64,000 nucleotides of DNA from Nostoc sp. 106C (GCF_002154725.1 NZ_MTAW01000238.1:1-64000); one strand, 5' to 3'. Shown: positions 1 to 10,054, counted from the stretch's first letter. The notes: generated by a model from the letters alone, not told the origin. Translations and numbers: made by a program.

Positions 1-507
1 CGTCGTTCCTCCTCTCTACGAGACGCTACGCGCTAAGCGAAGCTATGCCGTAGGCTTTACGCAATGACAGTTATTCTCTAGTTGCAAAATAAAAACTGGG
101 ATGGCAGTTGTAAAGCGAGCCTAGGATAAATTATCGATTATCTAACTTGAATATAGGGAACAGGATTTTCCTGTGATTGACGGTTATGTAAATTATGTTT
201 TTGAGGTGTTAGCCAGAAATACTCAGAATTTCCTCATAATTAACCTTTACATTTATAACCAGTTAGTTGGGACACAGTAACAAACAAGAGACAACGAAAT
301 AGTTTGGCTGACTATTTTATCTCTTTTCTCGGCAAAAAACAATATAGTGGTTCTTAATTACATTAAACACAGGGCATATTTTGAAGGATATGTATTTTGC
401 TTGTTCTAGGAGAGCAAAACGCTTACTCCGACAGAAAAAACTGTCTTGTACTCAATTAAGAACTGTTGACTCTCTGGTATTTCGATCTTTAAAATTGACA
501 TTTTGAT
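1..507. other. Gene-free start of window
   Basis: No credible coding region is seen. Positions about 20-72 hold a repeat-like stretch (gagacgctacgcgctaagcg and following) of the kind scattered between genes in Nostocales. The rest is AT-rich and probably holds the promoter and leader of the receiver gene at 508, but no clear -10/-35 pair can be defended. Confidence 0.5.
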
Positions 508-885
508 ATGTCCAGCAAGCGTATTCTTTTGATTGATGACGAAAAATCTTTATCCACAGTAATTCAGGCCTGTTTGGAAAACTTAGCTGATTGGACAGTG
601 CTGAAGGCTGAATCTGGTAGAGAAGGGTTACTCAAAGCCCAAACTGAAAGGCTAAATGCCATTTTGCTTGATGTAATGATGCCAGATATAGATGGATTTA
701 CAGTATTACAAGAGTTAAAAAATAATCCTGTGACTCAAAGTATTCCAGTAATGTTAATCACTGCCAAAGTCGAACCTACCAAACATAACAAATATACTGA
801 GTTGGGAATTATGGGTGTAATTAATAAACCTTTTGATCCTTTGAAGTTGGCGGAACAAGTAGCAGCTATGATGGGTTGGAAATAA
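508..885 (+). CDS. Stand-alone response regulator (receiver domain only)
   Basis: This 125-residue protein is a single REC domain. It has the acidic pair D10/D11, the phospho-acceptor D55 in LLDVMMPDIDGF, a conserved Thr in VMLITAK and the Lys of NKPFDP. There is no DNA-binding or enzymatic output domain, so it probably acts as a CheY/Spo0F-like phosphate carrier or by protein contact. The large hybrid-type sensor kinase at 1503-5711 lies nearby on the opposite strand and is a possible but unproven partner. The ATG start puts the first beta strand (KRILLIDDE) at residue 4, as is normal for the family. Confidence 0.93.
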   Translation: MSSKRILLIDDEKSLSTVIQACLENLADWTVLKAESGREGLLKAQTERLNAILLDVMMPDIDGFTVLQELKNNPVTQSIPVMLITAKVEPTKHNKYTELGIMGVINKPFDPLKLAEQVAAMMGWK

Positions 886-970
886 TTATATTTCAGAAAT
901 GTGCACTCAAAGCTAAAGTACACATGGTATTAGTAAGTCAATAATTTATTATAAGTAAAAAATATTAGTT

Positions 971-1195
971 ATGGAAGATTATTTTATTCATTATCAAAGC
1001 TATAAATATGATGAAAAACAAGCAGAAAATGCAATTTTCCAAGCATATTTATATGCTTTTTGTCGACATGCAGCATACGTTTGGAGATTATATAACTCTG
1101 GTGATATCTGTGAATTACAGGCAAGTGAAAGAATTTTTACGGCTTGGGAGAGACTGAAACTTATGCAGAATAATAAGCTAAGTAGGTCGGCGTGA
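971..1195 (+). CDS. Small protein of unknown function, 3' end supplied by a MITE
   Basis: The reading frame encodes 74 residues rich in Tyr, Phe and Ala (about residues 16-40) with no recognisable domain. It lies 85 bp after the receiver gene and could be co-transcribed with it. The last four codons (S-R-S-A) and the stop lie inside the inserted repeat element that begins at 1181, so the original gene probably had a different C-terminus. It is either a truncated gene or one that tolerates the new end. Function is unknown. Confidence 0.5.
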   Translation: MEDYFIHYQSYKYDEKQAENAIFQAYLYAFCRHAAYVWRLYNSGDICELQASERIFTAWERLKLMQNNKLSRSA

Positions 1196-1355
1196 ATATT
1201 TATCGTTGGGATGAGGCAGGAGGCAGAAGGTGAGCCAGCGCGGTCTTGGGGGTTTCCCCCATGAGCGACTGGCGAACCCGAAGGGCAGGAGGGAAGAGGG
1301 TTTAAGCCTATTTGATTTTTCAAAACATAGTTTTGTTTTTCCACACCGTTCTACT
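1181..1355. mobile_element. 175-bp MITE (copy A), TA-flanked
   Basis: The ends form an imperfect inverted repeat: AGTAGgtCGGcGTG at 1181 against CACaCCGttCTACT at 1355. A TA dinucleotide sits on each side (1179-1180 and 1356-1357), as expected for IS630/mariner-type transposition. No transposase is encoded. A nearly identical element lies at 61562-61733. The interior holds a 57-bp core (1230-1286) that also occurs alone at 28471-28528. The insertion cuts the 3' end of the upstream small ORF. Confidence 0.85.
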
Positions 1356-1502
1356 TAGAATACCAATTCAACATTCATAATTATGGCGCAAAAGTGGAGT
1401 TCCTCTAGTTAAAATTAACGATTTTGCTTTCAACGAAGAACATGAATTTGATTGAAAAAGCCACTAAAAAATTATTATCAAAATTGGCAAATAAGTTTTA
1501 TA

Positions 1503-4500
1503 TCACTTTTCTAAAATTTTAGGAATTGTAAAATAAAAAACACTACCTTTTCCTAAAACACTTTCTGCCCAAATTGCACCACCATGCTGTTGAATAATGC
1601 CACGACAGATAGCCAGCCCTAAACCTGTTCCGCCTTTTTGCCGTGAATCGCTAGCATCAACCTGTTGAAATCGTCCAAAAATACTTTCTAACATCTGGTT
1701 AGGTATCCCCCTCCCCTGGTCTTGCACTTTAAATAAAACGTGATCGCTGAAATTTTCTACACTCACTGTCACTGTGCTATTTGGTGTAGAAAATTTGATG
1801 GCATTACCAATTAAGTTGACTAAAGTTTGCATAATTCGATCGAAATCTACCCATATCTGCACAGAATTTAGCAACATAACTAAAGAAATATTATTTTCTG
1901 TTGCTAGAACCTTCACTGCTTCTACAGATTGGCGGATGAGTGTAGCAGCATCACACCACTGCCTAACTAAAGTAAATTTGTTTGATTCTAAATGTTCTAA
2001 ATCTAAAATGTCATTGACCAAGCGTACTAAACGTTCCGTATCACTGTAAGCAATATTTAACATTTGTTGAGCGGTTTCGGGTTGTGCTTGCAGCACTCCA
2101 GCCGCCAGCAATCCTAAAGCACCACGAATAGAAGCTAAGGGTGTTCTTAACTCATGGCTGACAATCGAGATAAATTCATTCTTCATCTTCTCGATTGCCC
2201 GACTTTCAGTAATATCTTCGATTGTACCCACGTACCCCATTAGCTCATTTTTGCCAGACAGAATCGGAACGATTATGATGCGACAAAAACGCAAGGTTGA
2301 ATTAGGAGGAATGTAACGTACTTCAGAGCAGAATTCTTGGTTAGCTGTTGCTAATGCCTGCCATTGTGGCAAAAATACTGCTAAATCATCTGGATGAATA
2401 AATTGCATCCAGTAATTGCCAAATGACTCTTCAATGCTCAATCCGCAAATTGCTTGAAAGCGAGGATTAGTATAAATATTTGTTCCTTGGGTATCGCTTC
2501 TAAAAATGCCTATTGGTGCAGACTCGCTAAGAGTCCGAAACAAAGCTTCGCTTTCTCGCAAAGCTTCTTCAGCTCGTTTGCGATCGGTAATATCCAAGGT
2601 TGTGCCAACAATACGAGTGATTTCTCCTTGGCTTCCTAAAATTGGTTCTCCGCGAACTTCAACATAGCGGACTTCTCCATTAGGGCGTATAATCCGCAAA
2701 TCAGTTTCAAATGGTAAGCCTGCTTGTACTGGTTCCCTAATCTTCTGTTGATAAAGTACCCAATCATCAGGATGAACTAGTTGAGAAATTGCCTCTGCTT
2801 TTGGTACAGGTTGGCTAGGGTCAATTCCTTGAATCCGGAATAGTTCTTCGCTCCAGATACCTGTCTGGGTGGTAATATCCCATTCCCAGCTGCCAATATG
2901 ACCCACTCTTTGAGCTTCCAACAGGTTGCGTTCGCTACGACGTAACGCATCTTCAATCTGTTTGCGATCGCTAATATCAAAAGCTAGCCCTTGAAGAATC
3001 TGAGTTTTCCCATCTGGCGCTAGTACAAGGCTGGATTGATCGCGAACCCAAATGATTCTACCGTCACCAGTGAACATGCGATATTCCGTAATTAAAGATT
3101 CTCCAGTCTGAATAGCATTTTGAACACTTTCAGTGATGCGATCGCGATCGTCAGGATGTACATATTTAGCCCAAGTATTTAAGTGACCAGCAGTCCATTC
3201 TTGGGCAGGAATGTTGAGAAACTGGTAAATTTGGGGACTAATGTAAGCGAATTCAGTAGTAGCAGTAATGGGTGCAGTATAGAAAATTCCGGGGATTTGT
3301 TCAACCAATGTTCGATATCGCAATTCCGCTTGTCTGAGCTTTTCTTCTGCTTGTTTGCGATCGCTAATTTCTATACTGCTACCGACAAGGCGATAAATAC
3401 GCGAATGTTCATTACACAAAGGAGTCAAGCTGGTGATCCACCATGTATCTTGTCCTTTTAAAGGTAAGTATTCTTCATAAAGAATAGTTTCTCTTGCGGT
3501 TACACAGGCTTGATAATGCTGTCGAACTGATAATGCCATTTCTGGAGGAAACAGTTCTTCTGGAGTTTTGCCTTGTATATCCACAGAACGCATACCTGTA
3601 AAGCGTTCCGCAACAGGATTCAGCCCCACGAAGTAAAATTCATTATCTTCGCGAATATCGACCACAAAAATACATTGTTCAACACCGTTATAAATACTAC
3701 GTAAAAACTTTTCTTTCTCTTGCAAAGCCTTCTCTGCTAAGAACCGTTCTGTAATATCCTGGGCAGTTCCGTAGAGACGAATCACCCGCCCATCTGCATT
3801 AAATTCTGCATTTCCGATGGCTTCATTGTAGCGGGGAGAATCATCTGGGTGAGTATTTACTCGTAGTATCAGTTTGTAAGATTCACCAGTAGTAATTGCT
3901 CGCTCAACAGCTTTGTACAATTTCTCTGCATCTTCTGGGTAATACATTTGCAGGTTCTCTGCATAAGTAGGTTCTCCCAAAGCTGGCTCTCGGTTCATGA
4001 TGTGAAAAAGTTCCTCTGTCCAAGTGATTTTTTGGGTAGCTAAATCAAAGTCCCAGTTACCAATCTTGGCAATGCGCTGAGCTTCTGTGAGTAAAGCTTT
4101 GCTCTTACGTAGAGTTTCTTCAGTATGTTTGAAGTCAGTAATGTCGAGTCGGATACCTTCCCAACAAATACGTCCATCGTCCATGCGGCGAGGGGTTGAG
4201 CTGAGGCGCACCCAACGGATATCTCCTCTAGGAGAATACTCCCGTAGCTGAACGTCAAATACTGACATATTTTGTATTGACTCCTCCTGTTTCTGGAGGA
4301 GGTAAGGTATATCTTCTGCTACAACGTTATTAAACAGCAGACTTGCATCAGCCAAGATTGCTTCAGCTTTTAATCCATTCGTTCGTTCAACACCAGCACT
4401 AATGTAGTAAAAGCGATTGCTACCATCTAATTCCCGAACCATCTGGTAGATGTAGCCATTAGGAATGCGATCTCCAATCGCTCGCAGAAAAGCTTTTCGC

Positions 4501-5711
4501 TCTCGTAAAGCTTGTTCCGCTAATTTGCGATCGTTGATATCTCGATGGATGCCGATCATGCGTAATGGCTGACCATTCTTATCTCTTGCTACAACTTTGC
4601 CGTGGTTAGCAATCCATTTGCAATCACCTGATTTGGTTTGCATTCGGTATTCAAAAGTGTAGGGAACAGAACTATCCTTGAGGTGAAACTGCAAAATATC
4701 CATTACCCAAGGTTTATCTTCTGGATAAATCAATTTCGCCCAAGTACTCAACGCACTTGTCAGCTCACCAGCAGCATAGCCTAGCATTTCATACCAGCGA
4801 GGATTAAGATAAACTTCTCCTGTAGAGATATTCCAGTCCCACAGTCCATCTCCAGACGCTTCCAATGCCAACTGCAATCGTTCTTCACTCTCGCGTAAGG
4901 CTGCTTGTGTTTGTTTACGCTCTGTGATGTTGGCTTTCACACTCATTACCACCCAACATTGGGTCGTTTCCTCCCACTCTGCACTGAAAGTATCACAAAT
5001 CCAGCATATTGACCCATTTTGATGGTGAAACCGATACTCAACAGTAACTGTTTGCTCAACAGCAACGGCATCCTGAAGATGTTTAAAGTACAAAGTCCTG
5101 TCTTCTGCTAAAAGTCGAGAACTCCAGAGGTTATGATCTGCTATGAATTCTTCTGGAGAGTAGCCTAAAATCTTTTGACAACTAGAAGAAATATATTCAT
5201 ACTCGAACTCTTGATGCGATCGCAGTCTAATTCTGCTCACAATTGTGCTTGTATTGCGGAGAATTGCATCAACCTGAGCCTGAGACTTTTCTTGCGTTTG
5301 TGCAAGATACTCGCAGCGATCCATTTCCTGTGACAATGCTTGCTGAATACTTTGAGGTGTGATGACACCTAATAGTTGTCCCTGCTCATCCAAAACTGGG
5401 AGGTAGGAAATTTGGTGCTGGTGCAGCAGGCGGATCATACTAAACAAATCGCCTAACTCTGATTCTTTGATAGTAATGACGTTATCAGCCATTACATCTG
5501 ATAGGGTAGCAACACTCAAGTTTTTCCCTGATGCGATCGCCTTTACCAAATCTCTTTCAGTAAAAATTCCCACTAACTTATCTTGCTCTAAGACCAAGAC
5601 ATAGCCTGTTCTTAGCTGGCTCATCACTTGAACTGCACACTCAACAGATATATCTGGCGATAGTGTTGTCGCACATTTTTGCATGAGTTGAGCTTGGGAT
5701 GATGGCAGCAT
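1503..5711 (-). CDS. CBS-pair, eight-PAS sensor histidine kinase
   Basis: This is a 1402-residue, apparently soluble sensor kinase. Residues about 10-130 form two CBS domains, which often bind adenosine nucleotides. Eight PAS/PAC units follow (about 165-1165), each closed by a motif such as DITERK, DINDRK or DISDRK. The phospho-acceptor helix has SHELRTPL (His near residue 1185). The ATPase domain carries NLIGNAIKF, GRGIPNQM and GGTGLGLAI. The C-terminus FYFTIPKILEK ends the kinase domain, so no receiver is fused. PAS units in such kinases bind haem, flavin or small molecules, but the ligands cannot be told here. The receiver protein at 508-885 is a candidate partner. Confidence 0.95.
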   Translation of the reverse strand: MLPSSQAQLMQKCATTLSPDISVECAVQVMSQLRTGYVLVLEQDKLVGIFTERDLVKAIASGKNLSVATLSDVMADNVITIKESELGDLFSMIRLLHQHQISYLPVLDEQGQLLGVITPQSIQQALSQEMDRCEYLAQTQEKSQAQVDAILRNTSTIVSRIRLRSHQEFEYEYISSSCQKILGYSPEEFIADHNLWSSRLLAEDRTLYFKHLQDAVAVEQTVTVEYRFHHQNGSICWICDTFSAEWEETTQCWVVMSVKANITERKQTQAALRESEERLQLALEASGDGLWDWNISTGEVYLNPRWYEMLGYAAGELTSALSTWAKLIYPEDKPWVMDILQFHLKDSSVPYTFEYRMQTKSGDCKWIANHGKVVARDKNGQPLRMIGIHRDINDRKLAEQALRERKAFLRAIGDRIPNGYIYQMVRELDGSNRFYYISAGVERTNGLKAEAILADASLLFNNVVAEDIPYLLQKQEESIQNMSVFDVQLREYSPRGDIRWVRLSSTPRRMDDGRICWEGIRLDITDFKHTEETLRKSKALLTEAQRIAKIGNWDFDLATQKITWTEELFHIMNREPALGEPTYAENLQMYYPEDAEKLYKAVERAITTGESYKLILRVNTHPDDSPRYNEAIGNAEFNADGRVIRLYGTAQDITERFLAEKALQEKEKFLRSIYNGVEQCIFVVDIREDNEFYFVGLNPVAERFTGMRSVDIQGKTPEELFPPEMALSVRQHYQACVTARETILYEEYLPLKGQDTWWITSLTPLCNEHSRIYRLVGSSIEISDRKQAEEKLRQAELRYRTLVEQIPGIFYTAPITATTEFAYISPQIYQFLNIPAQEWTAGHLNTWAKYVHPDDRDRITESVQNAIQTGESLITEYRMFTGDGRIIWVRDQSSLVLAPDGKTQILQGLAFDISDRKQIEDALRRSERNLLEAQRVGHIGSWEWDITTQTGIWSEELFRIQGIDPSQPVPKAEAISQLVHPDDWVLYQQKIREPVQAGLPFETDLRIIRPNGEVRYVEVRGEPILGSQGEITRIVGTTLDITDRKRAEEALRESEALFRTLSESAPIGIFRSDTQGTNIYTNPRFQAICGLSIEESFGNYWMQFIHPDDLAVFLPQWQALATANQEFCSEVRYIPPNSTLRFCRIIIVPILSGKNELMGYVGTIEDITESRAIEKMKNEFISIVSHELRTPLASIRGALGLLAAGVLQAQPETAQQMLNIAYSDTERLVRLVNDILDLEHLESNKFTLVRQWCDAATLIRQSVEAVKVLATENNISLVMLLNSVQIWVDFDRIMQTLVNLIGNAIKFSTPNSTVTVSVENFSDHVLFKVQDQGRGIPNQMLESIFGRFQQVDASDSRQKGGTGLGLAICRGIIQQHGGAIWAESVLGKGSVFYFTIPKILEK

Positions 5712-6470
5712 AATACTTGAGGTATTTTGAGTACAGCTAAGTGTCGGTGTAAAACAGGATGAGGCTATTTGATCTCAGATCGACATTTAGAAAATTTCAG
5801 AATAACTCAAGTAGAGAATAACTAAGCCTCAAGGTAGTTAGTAATTCTCAGCCTGTTCTATATAGTTCTGGTAGTTAGTACAGCCAGGCAAAATTAAAAG
5901 ATTATTTTACGTCATCAGTTTTTTATATTTTGAATGTCACCCATGCACTTTTGATATTTAATTCATTACTAAAATTTATGTATTGCATTAGACTTTTAAA
6001 TTAGCTTAACAATTAGCAAAGTAAACTATGTAACTTGATTTCCAAATATGGACTTTTATAAAATCTGTATCTTATAGAACAAAAAATTAATCTTAGATTT
6101 TAAGTATAAGTAACTTATCTAAAAAATGGCTTTTGTAACAAAATTAACCTTTAATTTCTTTCCATACAGCTTTTTAACCAATAAGTGATTCTATTCTCAC
6201 AATAATTAAGTGTAATATAATACTTAGTATTTAGAGATTACATAAGCAGAGCAGGCGTATATTTCTGAATATATATGTCAATTGGACTGCTGAAACTCAA
6301 ACTATATATTCAGTCGGAGTTTGTCTATCAAAAGCATTAAATCTAAATATAACAGCATATATATAAAGTAATTAAATATAAATACGGAGTTAAAAAGTTT
6401 ATTCCCCTCAGTAGATACATTAAAATATTTGATCTATTAAATTAAAATAAAGTTTAATTAAAGTTCTTAA
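5712..6470. other. 759-bp AT-rich intergenic region with an inverted repeat
   Basis: The region lies between the divergent kinase and glycosyltransferase genes, and no coding sequence is seen. An 11-bp perfect inverted repeat, CTGAATATATA (6265-6275) and TATATATTCAG (6303-6313), has a 27-nt loop about 160 bp before the glycosyltransferase. It could be a leader hairpin or a protein-binding site. The long leader suggests regulated transcription, but promoter elements cannot be assigned securely in such AT-rich DNA. Confidence 0.4.
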
Positions 6471-7886
6471 ATGTTTCCGGTAAAAGTGCTAAGTCGCAAA
6501 TTTGGAGCTGCTTTTGCAACTTTTTTTTACAATCAGCAACAACAAACTATGAACGCTACCACTGAAAAACGCATCGCTTTGATTTCAGTTCACGGAGACC
6601 CGGCGATTGAAATTGGTAAAGAAGAAGCCGGAGGACAAAATGTTTACGTTCGACAAGTGGGTGAAGCACTAGCGCGGTTAGGATGGCAAGTTGATATGTT
6701 TACCCGCAAAGTGAGTGCAGAGCAAGAAACGATTGTTCAGCACAGTGAAAATTGTCGAACTATCCGTTTCCAAGCAGGTTCTTTAGAGTTTGTACCGCGA
6801 GACAATCTTTTTGAGTATTTACCAGAATTTATAGATAAGTTTTTGCAATTTCAACGAGAAAATGGCATTACCTATGAGTTGGTTCACACTAACTACTGGC
6901 TCTCAAGCTGGGTAGGGATGCAATTGAAGAAAATTCAAGGATGTAAGCAGGTTCACACATACCACTCTTTAGGAGCAGTCAAGTACAACACGATAGAAAC
7001 AATTCCTGTAATTGCCAGTAAGCGATTAGCAGTAGAAAAACAAGTGTTGGAGACAGCAGAAACAATTGTGGCGACGAGTCCGCAAGAAAAGCAACATATG
7101 CGATCGCTCGTTTCTACTAAAGGTAATATTGATATTATTCCCTGCGGTACAGATATTCAGCAGTTTGGCTCTATTGATCGCCAAGCAGCACGGGCTAAAT
7201 TGGGTATCGAGCCAGATGCTAAAGTTGTATTGTACGTAGGACGTTTTGACCCGCGCAAAGGTATAGAAACTGTAGTTCGAGCCGTGGGAGCTTCAAAGTT
7301 GCGTGAGTCTCAAAAACTTCAGTTAATTATTGGTGGTGGTAGCACTCCAGGTAATAGCGACGGTATCGAGCGCGATCGCATCGAAGGTATTATTAATGAA
7401 TTGGGCATGAACGACATTACCACCTTACCTGGTCGTCTTTGCCAGAAAGTTCTGCCTACTTACTACGCTGCTGCTGATGTATGCGTTGTTCCCAGCCACT
7501 ACGAACCCTTTGGACTTGTGGCGATTGAAGCAATGGCTAGTGGTACACCAGTAGTAGCAAGTGATGTTGGTGGGCTTCAGTTTACTGTAGTTCCAGAAGA
7601 AACTGGTTTATTAGCACCGCCACAAGATGTACCCGCTTTTACAGATGCCATTGACCGAATTCTGATGAATCAAGAATGGCGCGATGAATTGGGTAAAGCT
7701 GCTAGGGAACGTGTGATCGGCAAGTTTAGTTGGGATGGTGTGGCATCTCAGCTTAGTGAACTTTACACCCAACTATTAGAACAGCCTGTAACACCCCCTG
7801 TAGTACAAACATTAAAGCAAACCTTAGTAAAACCTACTGTAAAAACTGCCGTAGAACCTACCAAACAACCAGCTTTACTGAGCTAA
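6471..7886 (+). CDS. GT4-family glycosyltransferase
   Basis: This is a retaining GT-B glycosyltransferase of 471 residues, or 445 if translation starts at the in-frame ATG at 6549. The N-terminal Rossmann domain opens with ALISVHGDP and has a glycine-rich GGQNVYVRQVGEAL loop, as in MshA and sucrose-phosphate-synthase relatives. The C-terminal domain has VLYVGRFDPRKG and the nucleotide-sugar motif EPFGLVAIE (E-x7-E). The family moves a sugar from a nucleotide donor to a small acceptor or glycan. The acceptor is unknown. Family similarity begins just after the 6549 ATG, and neither start has a Shine-Dalgarno match, so the start is unresolved. The gene stands alone and ends at a terminator. Confidence 0.9.
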   Translation: MFPVKVLSRKFGAAFATFFYNQQQQTMNATTEKRIALISVHGDPAIEIGKEEAGGQNVYVRQVGEALARLGWQVDMFTRKVSAEQETIVQHSENCRTIRFQAGSLEFVPRDNLFEYLPEFIDKFLQFQRENGITYELVHTNYWLSSWVGMQLKKIQGCKQVHTYHSLGAVKYNTIETIPVIASKRLAVEKQVLETAETIVATSPQEKQHMRSLVSTKGNIDIIPCGTDIQQFGSIDRQAARAKLGIEPDAKVVLYVGRFDPRKGIETVVRAVGASKLRESQKLQLIIGGGSTPGNSDGIERDRIEGIINELGMNDITTLPGRLCQKVLPTYYAAADVCVVPSHYEPFGLVAIEAMASGTPVVASDVGGLQFTVVPEETGLLAPPQDVPAFTDAIDRILMNQEWRDELGKAARERVIGKFSWDGVASQLSELYTQLLEQPVTPPVVQTLKQTLVKPTVKTAVEPTKQPALLS

Positions 7887-7933
7887 TTGAGCTACAACTA
7901 TTTTTGTGCCTAAGCAATCGTTAAAATCAAAAA

Positions 7934-7980
7934 GGAGAAGGTATTTCGCACAAATATGTGGTTTTACCTTTTCCTTTTAA
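7934..7980 (+). terminator. Rho-independent terminator of the glycosyltransferase
   Basis: A 9-bp stem, GGAGAAGGT (7934-7942) and ACCTTTTCC (7966-7974) with one G-U pair, is followed by a T-rich tail about 50 bp after the stop codon. Confidence 0.7.
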
Positions 7981-8075
7981 TTTTTCATCCTTGGCAAACG
8001 TAGACTATAAGATACTTGTCTATACATTTTGGCACTATACTTAGCATCGACGTTTAAAGCCAATGGCTAACTGTT

Positions 8076-9803
8076 GTGCAACCAGTTGACTTTACCACCC
8101 TCACAGCTGCTTGTAGCGAACTACGCGCTCACTGGCTACCATCCCGGACAGAACAGGTTTTCCAGCGCGATCGCTATACTATTTCTGTAGCATTACGTAC
8201 CTTAAAACAGCGGGGTTGGCTAGAGATTTCCTGGCATCCCCAAGCTGCACGCATTTGCATTGGCGATCCGCCACCGCGAACACCAGATACCTTTACTTTT
8301 AGCCAACAACTCATACACCAGTTAGGTGGTTTGGCACTGATAGGTATTGAAGCGATCGCTCCTTGGGAGCGTGTTATTGATTTACAATTTGCGCGTCGTC
8401 CAGGAGAAAGTCCTCTTTACCATGTCTACGCGGAAATCATGGGCAAGTATAGCAATGTCATTCTCACCGATGCCAGCAATTTGATTATCACCGCAGCTCA
8501 TCAAGTCAGCCAGCAACAATCTAGTGTCCGTCCGATTCAAACCGGACAACCCTATGAAACACCACCAAAACTTACTGGCCCAGTTCCTAGTTTGAGCGAA
8601 TCTCAAGAACGTTGGCAAGAACGAGTTAGTTTAGTACCAGGAGCGATCAAGCGTCAGTTGCTCAAAAGTTATAGCGGCTTGAGTGCTGCACTGGTAGAGT
8701 TAATGGTGCGATCGGCAAACATTGCACCAGATGCAACTACCGATAGTCTCACATCCGAGGATTGGCATCAATTATTTGAGCAATGGCAAGAATGGCTACA
8801 AGCTTTAAAAGATGAAAAATATCACCCAGCTTGGAGTTCTGAAGGCTATACGGTCATGGGTTGGGGCGGAGTTAAACCAGCAAAAGATATTCAAGAGTTA
8901 CTCAATCGTTACTATACCGATCAGCTAAATGAACAATTATTTTCCCAACTGCGCCATCAGCTGAGTCAAAAATTGAATAATATTTTGGCAAAATTACGGC
9001 TTAAGGCTAACACCTTTAGTGAACGCTTGCAGCAATCAGATCGAGCTGATGAATATCGCCAAAAAGCTGATTTGTTGATGGCTCACCTGCAAAACTGGGA
9101 AGCAGGGATGAAGGAAATTACCCTCCTGGATTTTGAGACTGGCTTACCAGTTGCGATCGCTCTGCAACCAGATAAAAATGCTGTACAAAATGCCCAAGGT
9201 CTTTATAAACAGCACCAAAAGCTCAAACGTGCTCGTGCTGCGGTAGAACCTTTACTGGCAGAAGTTAAGGCGGAAATTGAATATTTAGAACAAGTAGAAG
9301 CTGCGATCGCCCAAATAGACCAATACCAAATACCAGAGGATTTGCAAGCACTTGAAGAAATCCGCGATGAACTAATTGGACAAGGCTATCTAGAAGATCC
9401 AGAATACCGCAACCGCAGTAGCAATGAAGCTAGCTGCAACTTTCATCGTTACCGTACCCCCAGTGGTTTTGAAGTATTAATCGGTCGCAATAATCGTCAG
9501 AATGACCAATTGACCTTTCGAGTCGCTGGAGATTATGACCTGTGGTTCCACGCGCAAGAAATTCCCGGTAGCCATGTGTTACTTCGTTTGGAACCAGGCT
9601 CTGTCCCTGAAGAAACTGATTTACAATTTACTGCTAACCTTGCTTCTTACTACAGCCGCGCTCGCCAAAGTGAACAAGTACCAGTAGTGTATACTCAGCC
9701 AAAGCACGTCTATAAACCCAAGGGAGCTAAACCGGGAATTGCTATTTATAAGCAAGAGCGTATTCTTTGGGGAAAACCACAATCAATGGTCAATAGTAAA
9801 TAG
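8076..9803 (+). CDS. NFACT-family protein (RqcH/Tae2-like)
   Basis: This 575-residue protein belongs to the NFACT (FbpA/RqcH/Tae2/NEMF) family. In other bacteria RqcH binds obstructed 50S subunits and directs C-terminal alanine tailing of stalled nascent chains. The NFACT-N domain (about 1-200) includes EIMGKYSNVIL. A coiled-coil middle (about 280-440) is rich in Leu, Gln and Glu. NFACT-R near the C-terminus has GFEVLIGRNNRQND and DLWFHAQEIPGSHV. The start is a GTG at 8076, giving the usual N-terminus with a D-F-T pattern. Older annotations call such proteins fibronectin-binding. The ribosome quality-control role is inferred from the family. Confidence 0.92.
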   Translation: MQPVDFTTLTAACSELRAHWLPSRTEQVFQRDRYTISVALRTLKQRGWLEISWHPQAARICIGDPPPRTPDTFTFSQQLIHQLGGLALIGIEAIAPWERVIDLQFARRPGESPLYHVYAEIMGKYSNVILTDASNLIITAAHQVSQQQSSVRPIQTGQPYETPPKLTGPVPSLSESQERWQERVSLVPGAIKRQLLKSYSGLSAALVELMVRSANIAPDATTDSLTSEDWHQLFEQWQEWLQALKDEKYHPAWSSEGYTVMGWGGVKPAKDIQELLNRYYTDQLNEQLFSQLRHQLSQKLNNILAKLRLKANTFSERLQQSDRADEYRQKADLLMAHLQNWEAGMKEITLLDFETGLPVAIALQPDKNAVQNAQGLYKQHQKLKRARAAVEPLLAEVKAEIEYLEQVEAAIAQIDQYQIPEDLQALEEIRDELIGQGYLEDPEYRNRSSNEASCNFHRYRTPSGFEVLIGRNNRQNDQLTFRVAGDYDLWFHAQEIPGSHVLLRLEPGSVPEETDLQFTANLASYYSRARQSEQVPVVYTQPKHVYKPKGAKPGIAIYKQERILWGKPQSMVNSK

Positions 9804-9943
9804 TTATTCGCTGTCTGCTGTGTTCTTTATGTTGAGAGGAATATGTTGAATTCTCCACAAAGATAGAGGTTATTAACCTTTTACACAATCTTTTTTTGGT
9901 AAATTTTTACGAAAAAACTGTGTTGACTGCTACAATATTGTTA

Positions 9944-10054
9944 AGAAAAGTTGCCCGTTGCATTTTGGGAACGCGCAACTCGGTTTTAACTCTATTGAGA
10001 AGACAACGCGGAAAATATTTTTTAGACCAGCTGTGGGAGGCTGGTCATTTTTTT
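9944..10054 (+). ncRNA. Candidate structured small RNA with its own promoter and terminator
   Basis: An extended -10 (TGCTACAAT, hexamer 9932-9937) precedes a GC-richer stretch that stands out from AT-rich surroundings. An internal pairing is possible (CCGTTGC near 9956 with GCAACTCGG). The 3' end is a strong terminator: GACCAGC (10025-10031), GCTGGTC (10040-10046) and a T-run from 10048. There is no open reading frame of useful size. It lacks the ACTCCTCACAC motif of Yfr1 and the GGAAACA motif of Yfr2. No family is recognised. It could instead be a long 3' region of the NFACT mRNA. Confidence 0.5.

Noticed and set aside
1000-1344. Minus-strand ORF of 114 codons, similar to another at 61504-61722
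   Set aside because: The two predicted proteins look alike only because both cross copies of the same MITE. There is no independent gene evidence.
9944-10054. Assignment of the candidate RNA as Yfr1, Yfr2 or 6S RNA
   Set aside because: The ACTCCTCACAC and GGAAACA motifs are absent and it is too short for 6S RNA.
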